Assembly: GCF_026151205.1 (NCBI RefSeq)
Contig: NC_087077.1
Location: forward strand, 10,159,983 to 10,223,982
Origin: Bolinopsis microptera
Taxonomy: Eukaryota; Ctenophora; Tentaculata; Lobata; Bolinopsidae
Direction of reading: 5' to 3'
Length of the DNA stretch: 64,000 bases
Below are positions 1 through 10,800 of this stretch, piece after piece. Within the stretch, counting starts at the first letter, position 1. Every line of letters begins with the position of its first letter. Position numbers and translations under genes: made by a program. The notes below the pieces were generated by a model. That model searched no databases and was not told the DNA's origin. It saw nothing but the letters and a program-made list of their open reading frames with translations.

Positions 1-1259
1 GAAATAGAGAAAACTTAATCACCTGTATTCTTCAACGTTACAAGTGTTTTTGTCAGCAATTCTTGGCCATCGCAGTAGGCCACTGGTGTTCTCCGTGCCA
101 GAATATCGCCGCTTTTGGTCTCGTTCTTGTCATGAGCCGCCGCTTTGTGCGACAGAGACACCATTGCACTCATGTAACTCACCTTAGGATGTTCAATGTG
201 AATTGAGAATTTAACTGACTTTTAGTGATGACAGACTGTATTAGATTTAAGTGCTAAATTTATCGCGATATCAGCAAGTAGTGTATGTGACTAAGATCAG
301 AACTTACAGTATAAGACTCTTCAACTGCTTTTATCTCTTTCTCTGATTCTAATTTGATATCAAATTTCTTCAGCATAGGTCGCAGATTGTTACGAACATT
401 AGATGTCCCCGTGTTCGCTGGAAAGTTTGTCAATATGAGAATCTGCCTTACTCATGATATGTTAGTTCGGTATTCATATCTATGTTTTATATCAACAGTT
501 AGAATTTAAACTCAGGCACTCACACTCTGCTTTGAACATGGCAACATGAAGAGCGTCAATTGGTTCTATACTCTTTACTCCAGTAGAGGCACTGATGTAT
601 TGACGTTCTTCTTTTGATAACGAATTTATCTGAGCTGTTCTAATTCGTTTCGTTACCATATCGATCTCATGTTCGGGACATTTCGAACAACTTGATTCAG
701 CCTGCAAACAGTGCATCCATTATTTATTTCACCACCATCACCATTTCTGGTTGATCAATAAGCAATCTGGTCTGCACATTATTACAGATTAAAAATAACC
801 TGATAACACTATTTAGGATAGATACCTGGCTCTCTACGATATCCTTGAACACTTTAGCGTGTTTCCTCTTCGTGCTGTCTGCAGGTGTAGCTATATTTTT
901 CTGAGGCTTGATTATCGAAGTAATCACTAGGGGTTTACCCGGTAAACCTTTCACTTCGACGATTGTTCCTTGTGAGAAACTCTTCTCCAGCATTTTCCTG
1001 TTGTGTTAAATGGATGAATTATCTGCTCAACTTACTGCCATGGAGTTTATTTTAAACTTTGTTTGACTTATCTCTGTGACGATTTACTAATGCTAAATTA
1101 CCTCAATGCATAGTGGAACAATTTGTCATCTGGTGTCGAATGCTCGAGAAAATCTGTCAGCAAAGTTTTCTTTGAATGTCCATACTCGACCAGATGCTCC
1201 TTTATGGTACGTTCAGTTCTTTTCTCACCATTGCAGACAACGCAAGGGCACTGTTTCAT
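1..1259 (-). CDS. Unrecognised multi-exon gene, 5' part, runs off left edge
   Basis: I do not recognise this protein. Exons in coding order are 1259-1102, 997-826, 701-524, about 450-308 and 218-23. Each has a consensus GT donor, and the joins 1/2, 2/3 and 4/5 stay in frame. The last exon ends at a gtgatt donor, so the gene continues beyond base 1. The ATG at 1259 follows a good acceptor (cattttag, before 1268), so coding may begin further upstream. The N-terminus has a Cys-Pro-Cys-x2-Cys cluster followed about 16 residues later by a His and then another (EHLVEYGH), which looks like a small zinc finger. The rest is basic and lysine-rich. The acceptor of exon 4 is uncertain: the best one (cag before 442) is out of frame with the gtgagt donor at 523. 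Such finger proteins are often transposon-related in invertebrates, which is only an inference. The gene at 3020-3844 on the same strand could be its former upstream part. Confidence 0.5.
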
Positions 1260-1619
1260 GATACGATCTAAAATATGAATTTTACTTGAATTTGATTACT
1301 GTGCCTCTAAGTTTCATGCAACAAGAGTTAAGTAACTTCCGAAGACAAATGAAAATACTTTTTTTGGAATCATTCGCTAGTGTACGATAATTACAGAAAT
1401 ACATCAATACACCACCCACCCCAAGCCGCGTGGAGGCTGATAGACCGTTTGGGGCTTTGACAGATAAATACATTGCAGTTCAGGGAAATTATATTTTAAT
1501 ATGTTGTACAATTCAGTTCTGATTATCAATGAGCGTGAAAACTGCCTGCAAGTTCTGGGTATTTATCTGTCACTTTTTACATTACACTATACATTAAATA
1601 CATTACACATTAGATACAT
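1260..1619. other. Upstream spacer, no gene seen
   Basis: AT-rich sequence upstream of the leftmost minus-strand gene. A splice acceptor lies just above 1267 on the minus strand. The short ORF at 1282-1473 has no recognisable composition or domain. Confidence 0.4.
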
Positions 1620-2037
1620 TATGGTCATTGTAAAGTTTGCTTTGCCCATTTTGCTAACTTTTTGATTTAAATTTTTGAGCAGGTTGATAAAGAGCAATTT
1701 AATCCTTTCTGATATCATTTTCATCTGAAGATTCCGAATTTTCTGAATTCTTTGGAATGAAGTTTCTATCTCATGTGGAGCAAAAGTTATGACCTGCTTT
1801 TCGATGTGGAGCAAAAAAGTGTGGAGCTCCCCAATAAAATCTATGCTTTTTGACTATTTTGATCGCCATTTAACAAATAGATCCTGGACGTTAATTGCAA
1901 AATATTTTCACTGCCAAATCATAAAATTCCAAATGGGTGAAATATTAACAATGCTAGCTCACTAAATAGCTCAACCGGTCAAATTGTACCAATTTTGGCA
2001 GTCAAATTTGGGCAAAGCAAACTTTACAATGACCATA
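1620..2037. mobile_element. MITE with 26-bp terminal inverted repeats and TA target duplication
   Basis: The ends are inverted copies of each other: TGGTCATTGTAAAGTTTGCT from 1622 and its complement ending at 2035. Pairing extends about 26 bp inward. TA dinucleotides flank both ends (1620-1621 and 2036-2037), as expected of Tc1/mariner-mobilised elements. The 414-bp interior has no convincing ORF. Confidence 0.75.
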
Positions 2038-2145
2038 TACATTATACATCGATTCATAGTTAAAAGTTCAGTGAAAAGTTTAGTTGAAAGTTTAATTGCA
2101 AAATGATGATAAATCTTCTCAGAGAACACAATAAATCTATCTAAA

Positions 2146-2251
2146 ATCTTTGAAACTGAAAGTTTTCTTGGCTGAATCTCTAGCCCTTTTCTGGGCCGCC
2201 TGTCTCACCCGGCTCTCAATAATGGACTCGGGTCCAAAACAATCGCTCGCA
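2146..2251 (-). pseudogene. Possible orphan exon fragment cut by a hAT end
   Basis: On the minus strand this stretch is open and has coding-like composition: a short acidic part, then a basic stretch (SRVRQAAQKRARD). It stops at TAG near 2146, and a good gtgaga donor lies within it. It begins exactly where the hAT end at 2252 starts, so it may be the surviving half of an exon. The donor phase does not match the next exon of the gene at 1-1259, so I could not join them. Confidence 0.3.
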
Positions 2252-2563
2252 CAGGGGTCGACCGAGGGCAGGATTTTCGACCGAGGCCGAGGCCGAGGAA
2301 AATACAGTCAGTTAAGACCGAGGCCGAGGACAACCGAGGTTTCTTTTTTTGACCGAGGCCGAGGCCGAGGCCGAGGAGTGCAAATTTTGACCGAGGCCGA
2401 GGCCGAGGCCGAGGAATTTTGGCAGAAAAATTGTTGGGAAAAAGGGCATTGTTTATTAGGAAAAGCGCACTGTACCTAATCAGATTGTACTGTGTACTAT
2501 ACTGTGTACACACGTTACAACCATTATGAAGGGGCAAGTTCGCCAAGAGTCAGGAGTGGGCAT
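2252..2563. mobile_element. Truncated hAT end with CCGAGG subterminal repeats
   Basis: This is an inverted copy of the right end of the complete hAT element at 20699-25270. It starts with the same terminus (CAGGGGTCGACCGAGG) and has the same arrays of GGCCGA hexamers. Homology ends near 2563 (gggcatgc). No second terminus and no matching 8-bp duplication are present, so it is a broken copy. The open reading frames through it on both strands come from the hexamer repeat and are not genes. Confidence 0.8.
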
Positions 2564-2591
2564 GCTAATAAGCAGAGCTATCCGAGGTACC

Positions 2592-3031
2592 GCGACAATT
2601 AACCCCCCGACAATTGACCCCCGACAATTGACCCCCCGACAATTGACCCCTATGTAATTACACTGGGGTCAATTGTCGCGAAATCTAGGGTTTAGTACGA
2701 CAATTGACCCCCCGACAATTGACCCCCATGTAATTACACTGGGGTCAATTGATCGGGTCCTGGGTCAGGGTTAGGGTTAGGGTTAGGGTTAGGGTTAGGG
2801 TTAGGGTCCTGGGTCAGGGTTAGGGTTAGGGTTAGGGTTACGGTTAGGGTCCTGGGTCAGGGTCAGGGTCAGGGTCAGGGTCAGGGTCAGGGTCAGGGTC
2901 AGGGTCAGGGTCCTGGGTCCTGGGTCCTGGGTCTTGGGTCCTGGGTCCTGGGTCAGGGTCAAGGTCAGCCGTGGGTCAATTGTCGGGGGGTAAATTGTCG
3001 GGGGTCAATTGTCGGGGGGTCAATTGTCGGG
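2592..3031. repeat. Inverted-repeat element carrying TTAGGG and GGGTCA repeats
   Basis: The left end has several copies of CGACAATTGACCCC and the right end several copies of its complement, giving repeated inverted termini. The interior holds two runs of the animal telomere hexamer TTAGGG (about 2768-2808 and 2818-2848). These are followed by runs of GGGTCA (about 2856-2912) and GGGTCC variants. Genes lie on both sides, so this is interstitial and not a chromosome end. It overlaps the last codons of the minus-strand gene at 3020-3844. Confidence 0.75.
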
Positions 3032-3844
3032 CAGCAGCTCGGTCCTCATTTCCGCCAGCTTAGCCTGATGCAACTCTACTTGGTGCCTCATTGAGGCGGT
3101 CTCGCAATCCTAATTAGAAGTTGGTGGATGTATTCATCACAATTATGAGGAAAATACGTGGCAGTTAGAATAAGTATAATATCAAATATGTGGTGGTAAT
3201 TGAGAAACGAGACCTCACCTTACAAGACAGAGCGTGTATGGGATCCGTTTGGGTCCCTGAGCTGGTGCTCTGCTGCGGCTCCTGATCCAGCTTTCTTCTC
3301 TTCAGCCGGTGTTTCTCGTCGGCTGCGTATTTTTTCATCCGCAGCCGCACCTCCCGGCATTGTGCTGGGGTAACAGCACTCTCTGCAATATTTTGTCTTA
3401 TGGGCAGTTTCTCAAGTCACCGAATCAAGCTCAAATATAACGTATTGACTTGGTAGATTACCATACATTAATTTGATCTACAAAATTAATCAAGTGTGTT
3501 AGAGCCAAACTCATTATGTAATTTCTTACCCTCGATATAGCAGAACTTGGCGATGGCCTGCCTGATCGCTGTCTCCTTCAGCCCGGGGTACCGTGCTCGA
3601 AAGTGTCTGAAATTATGATTCAATAAAATCGGATTGAATTAGTGATTATTAGTTTCTCAACGGATAAAATCTTTTTATTAAAGTGTTGTTCAAAATGAAA
3701 TTTGTTGATGATATGTTTGAATATTCATAATTGAGGTAAGATAACTCACTGCCAGCATTTCCCCCTGAGCTCATTTGAGCCCAGGGGCTTCAGCTGATTC
3801 GTCTCTGTAAGCCCGGCGAACATTACCAGTCTCGAATTATCCAT
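3020..3844 (-). CDS. Unrecognised four-exon gene ending inside a repeat element
   Basis: Exons in coding order are 3844-3750, 3606-3530, 3382-3219 and 3109-3020. All introns are GT-AG and all joins keep frame, giving a 141-residue protein. I do not recognise it. The N-terminal half has a hydrophobic and basic pattern (HFRARYPG, then a run ending in FCYIE) that could be a small helical domain. The middle is very basic (RLKRRKLDQ) and looks like a nuclear signal. The C-terminal part is a short amphipathic helix, perhaps coiled coil. The stop codon and last few residues come from the CGACAATTGACCCC repeat of the element at 2592-3031, so the original C-terminus has been lost or replaced. It may have been joined to the gene at 1-1259. 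Confidence 0.55.
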
Positions 3845-5211
3845 TTTAGTTCTATTGTGAATGTGTTATTACTTTTACTGATTACAAAGAGTAATTTATT
3901 TGCATGGTTCAAAAGTCAAAACAGTTATGATTGCAAATTACACAATTTCATGTATCAAAATAATCGTCATTAAAGTTCTGACTGCAGACTACAAAATTCC
4001 TATCACAAGGCCCGATCAGATTTATCACGTACAAAATGTAAACAATAGACTTGGCTCGTTACCAAGGAGAGCGTATCTGTCTCGAACGACATTACAGACG
4101 CTCGATTCGTATTATGAATTCTAAGTCCATTAAAATCTGTTTTGGTGCGCGGCTCAGAATAACGCTCTGGCGCGCCGCTTAGACATTTGAAATTTAATTT
4201 GACAAATATTTTCAATGATCGCTAAAAATTTTTCACTTAACACAATAGTTAAAATAAATAATCTAATTTTATAAAATCTAATGTTTCACTGTGGCAATTA
4301 CTTCTCGGGTTAAACATTACACTAGGAAACTACGTTACATATTATACATTATTTAAAAGATACCGGCCCGCGCGCTGCGTGCCAAACTTAGATAGATGAT
4401 AAATATTTCATATTCACTACTGCTGTCTTATATCATATATGCAACTAATCTGATCAATAACAATAAATTATAGTATCAAATTTCATTGTGAAACATGACA
4501 TTTTCAATTTCATTCGTTTTGCGTTCACTACGATTACGAAGCTTGCGGTACATTACCACTACCAGTAGACTGTAAATATGAATCCGATTTCTGATTTCCA
4601 TATTGAAGCATAACCGAAATACTTCCTTCGTTACATTTACTGGGCCGCGCTCAGCCTGTCATTCCGCCAAATCTATAATGAACATAATAGCCTGGGGTCC
4701 TCAGGTAATCGTTACATGAAATAACAAATACATTTTATTTCCATGATTTATTGTGTGATTATCGTGATATCGCTCATTATCGCCTAATAAACGTCGTGAA
4801 ATAGCGTTATTCGCCAAATATGACGATTATCGTCAGATTAGACGATTATCGTGCGTGTAACGCGCGCGCGACGATTATCGTCGATAATCGTACGATTATT
4901 TTTTAATCGTTTTCTGCGAAATTAAAATCCCAACATTTTCCACTGTGGCGCGCGCGCTGCATGTATGAGCCGCGCACTCATGCGCTAATTGTGGGATCAA
5001 CTTAATTTACCCAACTAATTGAAGCGATTTTCATTGATAACCTACTTAATTATTTAAAGGAAGACCACAGTATAAATAGATTTTGGCCTTATGTATAATT
5101 GAATCCTTCGGCTTCCTGTAATTGGTTGGTTACACACTTGTGTAACAATGTGGCTGTTGGAATGTCCGAAGTAAAATAAGTGTTGAGATTTTTAAAAAAT
5201 CCATATTTCAG
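3845..5211. other. Intergenic DNA with repeat debris
   Basis: No gene is supported. GC-rich pieces sit in AT-rich sequence. About 4640-4710 is a copy of a dispersed element (tactgggccgcgctcagc, then attccgcc) that recurs at 18717-18790 and, inverted, near 18180-18215. A cluster of CGATTATCG palindromes lies at 4822-4883. No upstream exons of the glutamyltransferase fragment at 5212 were found. Confidence 0.5.
4822..4895. repeat. Cluster of ACGATTATCGT palindromes
   Basis: GACGATTATCGT occurs at 4822, 4841 and 4870, the last running into a further CGATAATCG and CGATTA. Related CGATTATCG-like words occur just upstream near 4755-4785. The core is an almost perfect palindrome. It could be a protein-binding array or the remains of a MITE. 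Confidence 0.5.
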
Positions 5212-6709
5212 GTGCATTGCTGTCAATAATAAATGCTCTGGACTGGAATATGCCGCTGGCAACGAGTCTCCGGGAACCGAGAATTCACGATCAGCTGAAC
5301 GGGTTCACTTACTACGAGGTTTTAACAGGTAAGTGTGTGTATTGTGTCACTTCAAGATGTGATAAGATGGTTTATTTTGTTCAAAAAGCATAATTCATTC
5401 ATGGATTTAATGATTTATAAATTAGATAAGATGTCGTTACTCCTTGTGAGCAGTAGTTTTTGTAAGGGTTTTTGTGCGTAACATTTTATATTTTTTACAA
5501 AACATGAAAACATGGCACAATTTTGTCTCCTCTCACAAATCAGGTACATTGTACTGCACACATTTCAACGACTTTTAAACTGTTTGAGACACAAATAAGG
5601 CCCAGTGTCCATAAATACATAAAGAAACATTTGTGATCTACCAGCATACTGTAACATCAGGACAGTTATTTGTGACAACTGACTAGAACCAGTGTTTCTG
5701 CCTAACCGGTGGTACCTCAGGAATACGGCCAGTAGACCAGGCGCTAGTGTCAGGGTTGAAGAGTTTGGGTTACAACATGACCTCGAGTGCAGGGAAAATA
5801 AAGTTGGGAGATGTTACTAGCGTATCCAGATTGAACGGGGATACATCTGCAGCTGGTATGTTACAATTGTGGTATCTTTTGGAGATTTTTAGTGTTAATA
5901 TTCATCTTATATTCTTTTATCGAGCTGCTTAGTCTTGTTGAGTTCAGAAAGCTCTTCAGAAAATTAGAAGATTTATATTCTTCGTTAAGATTTACATGAT
6001 GAACTATATTTTTCACTCAGATTCGCAAGATAAGCCTGTTTTAGGACTAGTACATGAATTTCCATCCAGATTGGTCAAAAATTGGCTGAGCTATGAGCTT
6101 TAAAAAATATGCCCATATTTGGGCATACGCTTTTGCCCAAATTCGCTTTTGCCCAAATTCGATAAAATTTCAATATTTTTTAATGAGACTAACTCTATGT
6201 GAAAGATATAACTCAGTGTTTGTTGAATATAGTGGATACTAAGTAAAAAGACCTCCATGAACAAAATTGGGAAAATTGCACATAATATCTCTGTTCGGAA
6301 TACTAGCCAAAATGACTTCATTAAAATTGAAATAACTCCATCAATTTTCAATATTTTTTCAAGAACTTTTTGGAATCGATTAAGAATTGCATTTCAAGCT
6401 TATTTTGGGTAACAATTTTCGATGTAGGCCTCCAAGGATAGGGATATATTAAAGTATATTGTAGGTATATTAAAGTATATTGAAAGTATATCCCCGGGTC
6501 AAAATCGGGGAAAATCCTACATTTTAATATACTTTAATATGGTTGCCCCCCCCCCCCCCCCCCAGCTCTTTCTATGTTGTTTGACTAAATTAATTTAACT
6601 TAATTTAACTTAATTTAACAGAATTATTAAGATAACATCTTGTTTTACAGGTGATCCTAGGAAAAACGGAACAGGAATTGTTCTCCCATCACCACTTGAA
6701 ATGAAATAA
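5212..6709 (+). pseudogene. 3' fragment of a gamma-glutamyltransferase paralogue
   Basis: Three exons, 5212-5328, 5721-5855 and 6651-6709, encode about 103 residues that match the C-terminal end of the complete GGT gene downstream. Shared landmarks are ALDW.MPL, RIHDQLN, the LGYNMT segment and the final GDPRKNGTGIV. Splice sites are good, the three exons share the phases of exons 15-17 of the full gene, and the frame is open to TAA. A poly(A) signal AATAAA lies at 7165. None of the upstream GGT exons, including the one with the catalytic threonine, is present between here and base 1. It is therefore an orphan 3' piece of a tandem duplicate. It could still be the end of a live gene only if its 5' exons lie left of the window, across two minus-strand genes. 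Confidence 0.8.
6449..6562. repeat. AT-rich imperfect palindrome next to a poly-C tract
   Basis: tattaaagtatattgtagg (from about 6448) is inverted at about 6516-6540, forming an imperfect hairpin. A run of 16 or more C follows at 6547-6562. It lies in the last intron of the GGT fragment and is probably a degenerate MITE. Confidence 0.45.
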
Positions 6710-7861
6710 TGTGCTTGTATACCGCCCATATGGTTAGCAACTGACACAGGTGTCAGGTACTATACACCATGTCAGAGCGGTTCTAAAGGGTGAGACAAAC
6801 AACTAAATCATCTCAAAAACAAATCTATTCAGAAACTTTAAAGTGTCAACTTAAAGTTGACACTCTGATCAATCAACCCTAAGCCCGACTGTCAACTAAA
6901 GATGGAAACTTAGAAAGTCAACTCATTGAACAGTCGAAATATTTGTATAATATCAGTGCAAGACACTTTTACAGTTAAATCCAGACAAAAGTTTGTTTAT
7001 TTTTTGTTTATAATTTTTTAGATCTATATTTTTTAAAGGTTTGTTTGTATTTCTAATTTTTTAGGTTGATATTTTTAAGGTCCAATTTTTAAGATCCGAT
7101 TTTTAAGATTAATTTTGCTACGGTATAATTTTCAGAATATCAGAATCAACATTTACATTTTTTTAATAAAGTTAATAAATCTATAGCAGCGTTTAAATGG
7201 AGGTTTTGTTTTAGGGAACGTTCAAATTATATAACACTATAACATAAGTCAGATTCACATCCCTGTCCACTCCTTGAGCATCTTTGTACATAACTTTATA
7301 CATAACTTTATACACTTTACAGTTTACACCTAGCTATTCTTTAGAATTTACATTTTACAGTCATGTTTAGTGTTTACAAAAGCACTAATTCCTCATAGGA
7401 TAATCACGATGCAACGTATCGTAAACTGTCTCTATGAGTTTTTGAGGATTAATACAGCTATTTCTGTCATCGTGTAATATAATACTGTAATACACGCATG
7501 ATTTGATAGTTTCAATTGTCGATCTTCTTTACGCTTCGAGTTTCAGGACCTACGAACCGTTACCAAATACATAAGAGAGTAAAACACTGCAAAACAGTTG
7601 TCATTTGTATAATTTGTCTCAAAGTTGAGACAGTTGAATTCAATAACTTTCTCAATCAAGTGATATAGAAACTAAAATTAAATGAATTCTGATATTTATT
7701 AATAAACCTGCATTATTCTGTGATATTTATCCTAACCGAAGCACCAAATTTGCTTTACTTACATTACATCAGTTTTCTATTTCATAGCCGTCACATGCCA
7801 TGGTCTGTGTGACTGAAGATCACTCCCTCTATTTGGGTGTGAAGAGAACTCTAGATTGGAG
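6710..7861. other. Spacer between GGT fragment and complete GGT gene
   Basis: AT-rich with no gene seen. It holds poly(A) signals of the upstream fragment (AATAAA at 7165) and should include the promoter and 5' leader of the downstream gene, though I cannot identify core elements. A short perfect palindrome (gtgtcaacttaaagttgaca) lies near 6847. Confidence 0.4.
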
Positions 7862-10800
7862 ATGTCATACCTGGAATACAAGCCTGAGATGTTAGACTTT
7901 GAGCCACTTATAAATTCAGACTCAGAGGTGGGCAATTTGTTTCTTCTTATATTTAACAATTACAATTTTAATGAAGAGGCAACCTCCTACCTTCTTATTA
8001 CAAACTAAAAATAAGATTATAGAAAGATGAAAAATATGTGGTCATACTAGTTTTAAATTTACAGAAAGATAATTTTCAAAGTAGAATTCAACTTGATTAT
8101 CGGTGGACTGTGAAGCTGGGAAGTAAGGATTCTGCTGGCGATGTTTCACGCAAGAAGATTCATCAGACAAATTACACAACAGAACTTAGTCTGCGTTTAC
8201 GCCTTTAAAATGATACCAGTAAGAATAACTTATAATCACTCTCCTCAGAATCTACCCGGAATTGAATCTAAAATTATCAAAATAACTGTAAAAACTCTCA
8301 AAGTCCACACAAAATTCAGGTCCAATAACGATTCTGTGGCGTCCTGCGGAACACACAAAAAAAACTGTTACAATACCATGACACATCCCTTCCTGATATA
8401 AAGATTACCACAGGACTGAACAATGGACCCTCCCCCAATTTGGCCGCACATGTTCATATTAATTTCCGCATTACCCAACTCTCGACAATGACCGGATAAT
8501 TATTTCATACTCTTCGCAAGACGACCAACGGACCGGCACGGGAATTAAATAATGAGTTGTGTTGATTTGGTGTGAAGGCCCCAAGCCCCACTAACCCACT
8601 AGCTCACGAGTAGATCTGATTAATTCATAGACCACGGCAGGGCCACGTACCCCATAGTGCCAGATTGGGTTTTAAATCTGAGTTTTGTTGCTAGTTTTTA
8701 TTTTTATTTTACGTTTCATTGAATTTGACACGTTGAAATATGGGGACCTCCACCGCAGTTAGTTGTTAGATTTAACTTTTTTCCTTTTTTATAAAAAGTG
8801 TGCAAATGATTCGTTATGCCAGTGACTGTGAGTGGGTAACTGCCAGTGAATCCCATTTGGACTCATTTATTTTGTAAAATTATATATAATGAAAGTTTTT
8901 GTGCCCCAAGACTCCAAACTTAATGTCTAAAATCTCACTTTTCAGACCGAGGAGAATGGAAACCAACTCTCTGTTCAATACTCTGTCTCGGTAAGTTGCT
9001 TACTGTTCACAATTCTTTTGTTCTTGTTAGTTATTTTGGAGAAAACGTCTGTGACAGTTGGCAGGGTGGAGTATTGATATCTGTTTTTTCTTCTTCGTAT
9101 AATTTTAGGGACTCGTCTCATTTCCTCCCCTATATTCTAATTACCTCTAATTACCTCCCCTATTTTTCAGAGTGAACCAAAACAGAAGAAGAGTAACCGG
9201 AAGGTTTTAATAATAGGCTCGGTCACTGTCTTCACGCTAGCAGTAATTGTGATTATCGTAGTAGTCGTCACACAAGCCAACAAGAAAGGTCGGTCTTTGA
9301 TATAAATCATATATTATATAAATTAGTATTATTACCAAATAAAAATTCTAAACCATGGATAGTTAACACTTAAGAACAACATATAATAAGTCTAATATTT
9401 CCCTGTGAATGAGAACGGAAAACTTGCTTCCGATGTTATTTGAAACGTTTGCACTGAATGGAGGATTATATTTATAAGACCTTCCTTTTCCACGATATCT
9501 TTCTCTTTTTAATTTCTTAAGGCTCGCTGGTGCTCTGTTGTCTGTAGACGATGGTGTGACTATAGCCGCCATCTCTAAAAGCCCTATCATAATCGGTTTT
9601 GGCTTCGTAACCAATTTTGACTTTTGTCTTCTTAAACATCAAGGAAAAAAATTAGCACTAGTCATGAATCATCTTATACGGTAATAATAATATAATAAAG
9701 TCATAAGATAATCGTGGGTGCATCTTTACCCGCTCAATTAATGCTGCAAAAAATACTCATCAACAATACACACGATTTGTTTGTCTGATTTACGTAACCG
9801 GCACGTTCAGTAAACTGGGACAATGGCGAATAAATTACAGTATAATCTGAGTCATGTTAAGATAAAATTATGTAAAACGAGCAGGCTAATTCTAGAGTTA
9901 ATAGCCGTAATGATGTCATTAATATTATTACATTTTGTTGGTATTATAATGGTTAAGGAAAAAACGGTGTCATCACTTTATAACTCAATTTAGATGATCC
10001 AACAAGTCGTGTAAACTCTTACAGTTATAAAGTTATAACTCTTACAGTTATAACTCTTACAGTTATAACTCTCACAGTTATAACTCTTACAGTTATAACT
10101 CTTACAGCTATAACTCTTACAGTTATAACTCTTACAGTTATAACTCTTACAGTTATAACTCTATAACACTAGTGGGAAGTTGCAGATGGGATTACTAGCG
10201 GACAGAATGCTAGAGTATATGGTCAGTAATAGCTACATAGACACGTCTATCCAGAAAGGATTCCTGCGTAAGACACCAGGTTGCCTCGAGCATACTCAGG
10301 CTCTGATGGAAGAGTTGAAGGATGCCAAATCTAATAGACGACAGATCTTTGCAGTTTGGGTGGACCTAATGAACGCCTACGGCCGGGTTCCCCACAACTT
10401 GATAATATATGCTCTAAGACATTATAAGTTCCCAAACTGGCTCATAGAATATATGTTTAAGTACTATGATGAGCTGATTGTGAGAGTGGTGACAAAGGAC
10501 TGGAAAACAAACTGGTTCTTTTATATGTTAGGTCTTTTTCAGGGCGACCCTCTATCGGTTGTACTGTTCTTAATAGTTTTCAGCCTACTATTGGATCTCC
10601 TGAAAAATCAAAGCGACTTGGGTTACAAGCCGTCTTTTAGTTCTAGCAGCACGTCGAGTCGTGCTTTTGCTGACGACCTAACTCTGATGTCTCCCAGGCT
10701 GGAAAAGATGAAGAAGCTAATAGATGTGATGGAAAGATTTCTTACTTGGTCAAGGAAAATGAAAGCCAAGCCGAGTAAATGCGTATCCCTGGGGATGAAG

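Noticed and set aside
2150-2546. Arg-Gly or Pro-Arg rich proteins
   Set aside because: They are translations of the CCGAGG hexamer array in the hAT end; the same ORFs recur at 24970-25296.
2760-2850. Chromosome end (telomere)
   Set aside because: The TTAGGG runs are short, enclosed by inverted repeats and flanked by genes on both sides.
8141-8401. 86-codon ORF in GGT intron 1
   Set aside because: It lies inside an intron of a well-supported gene and shows no domain or splice sites.
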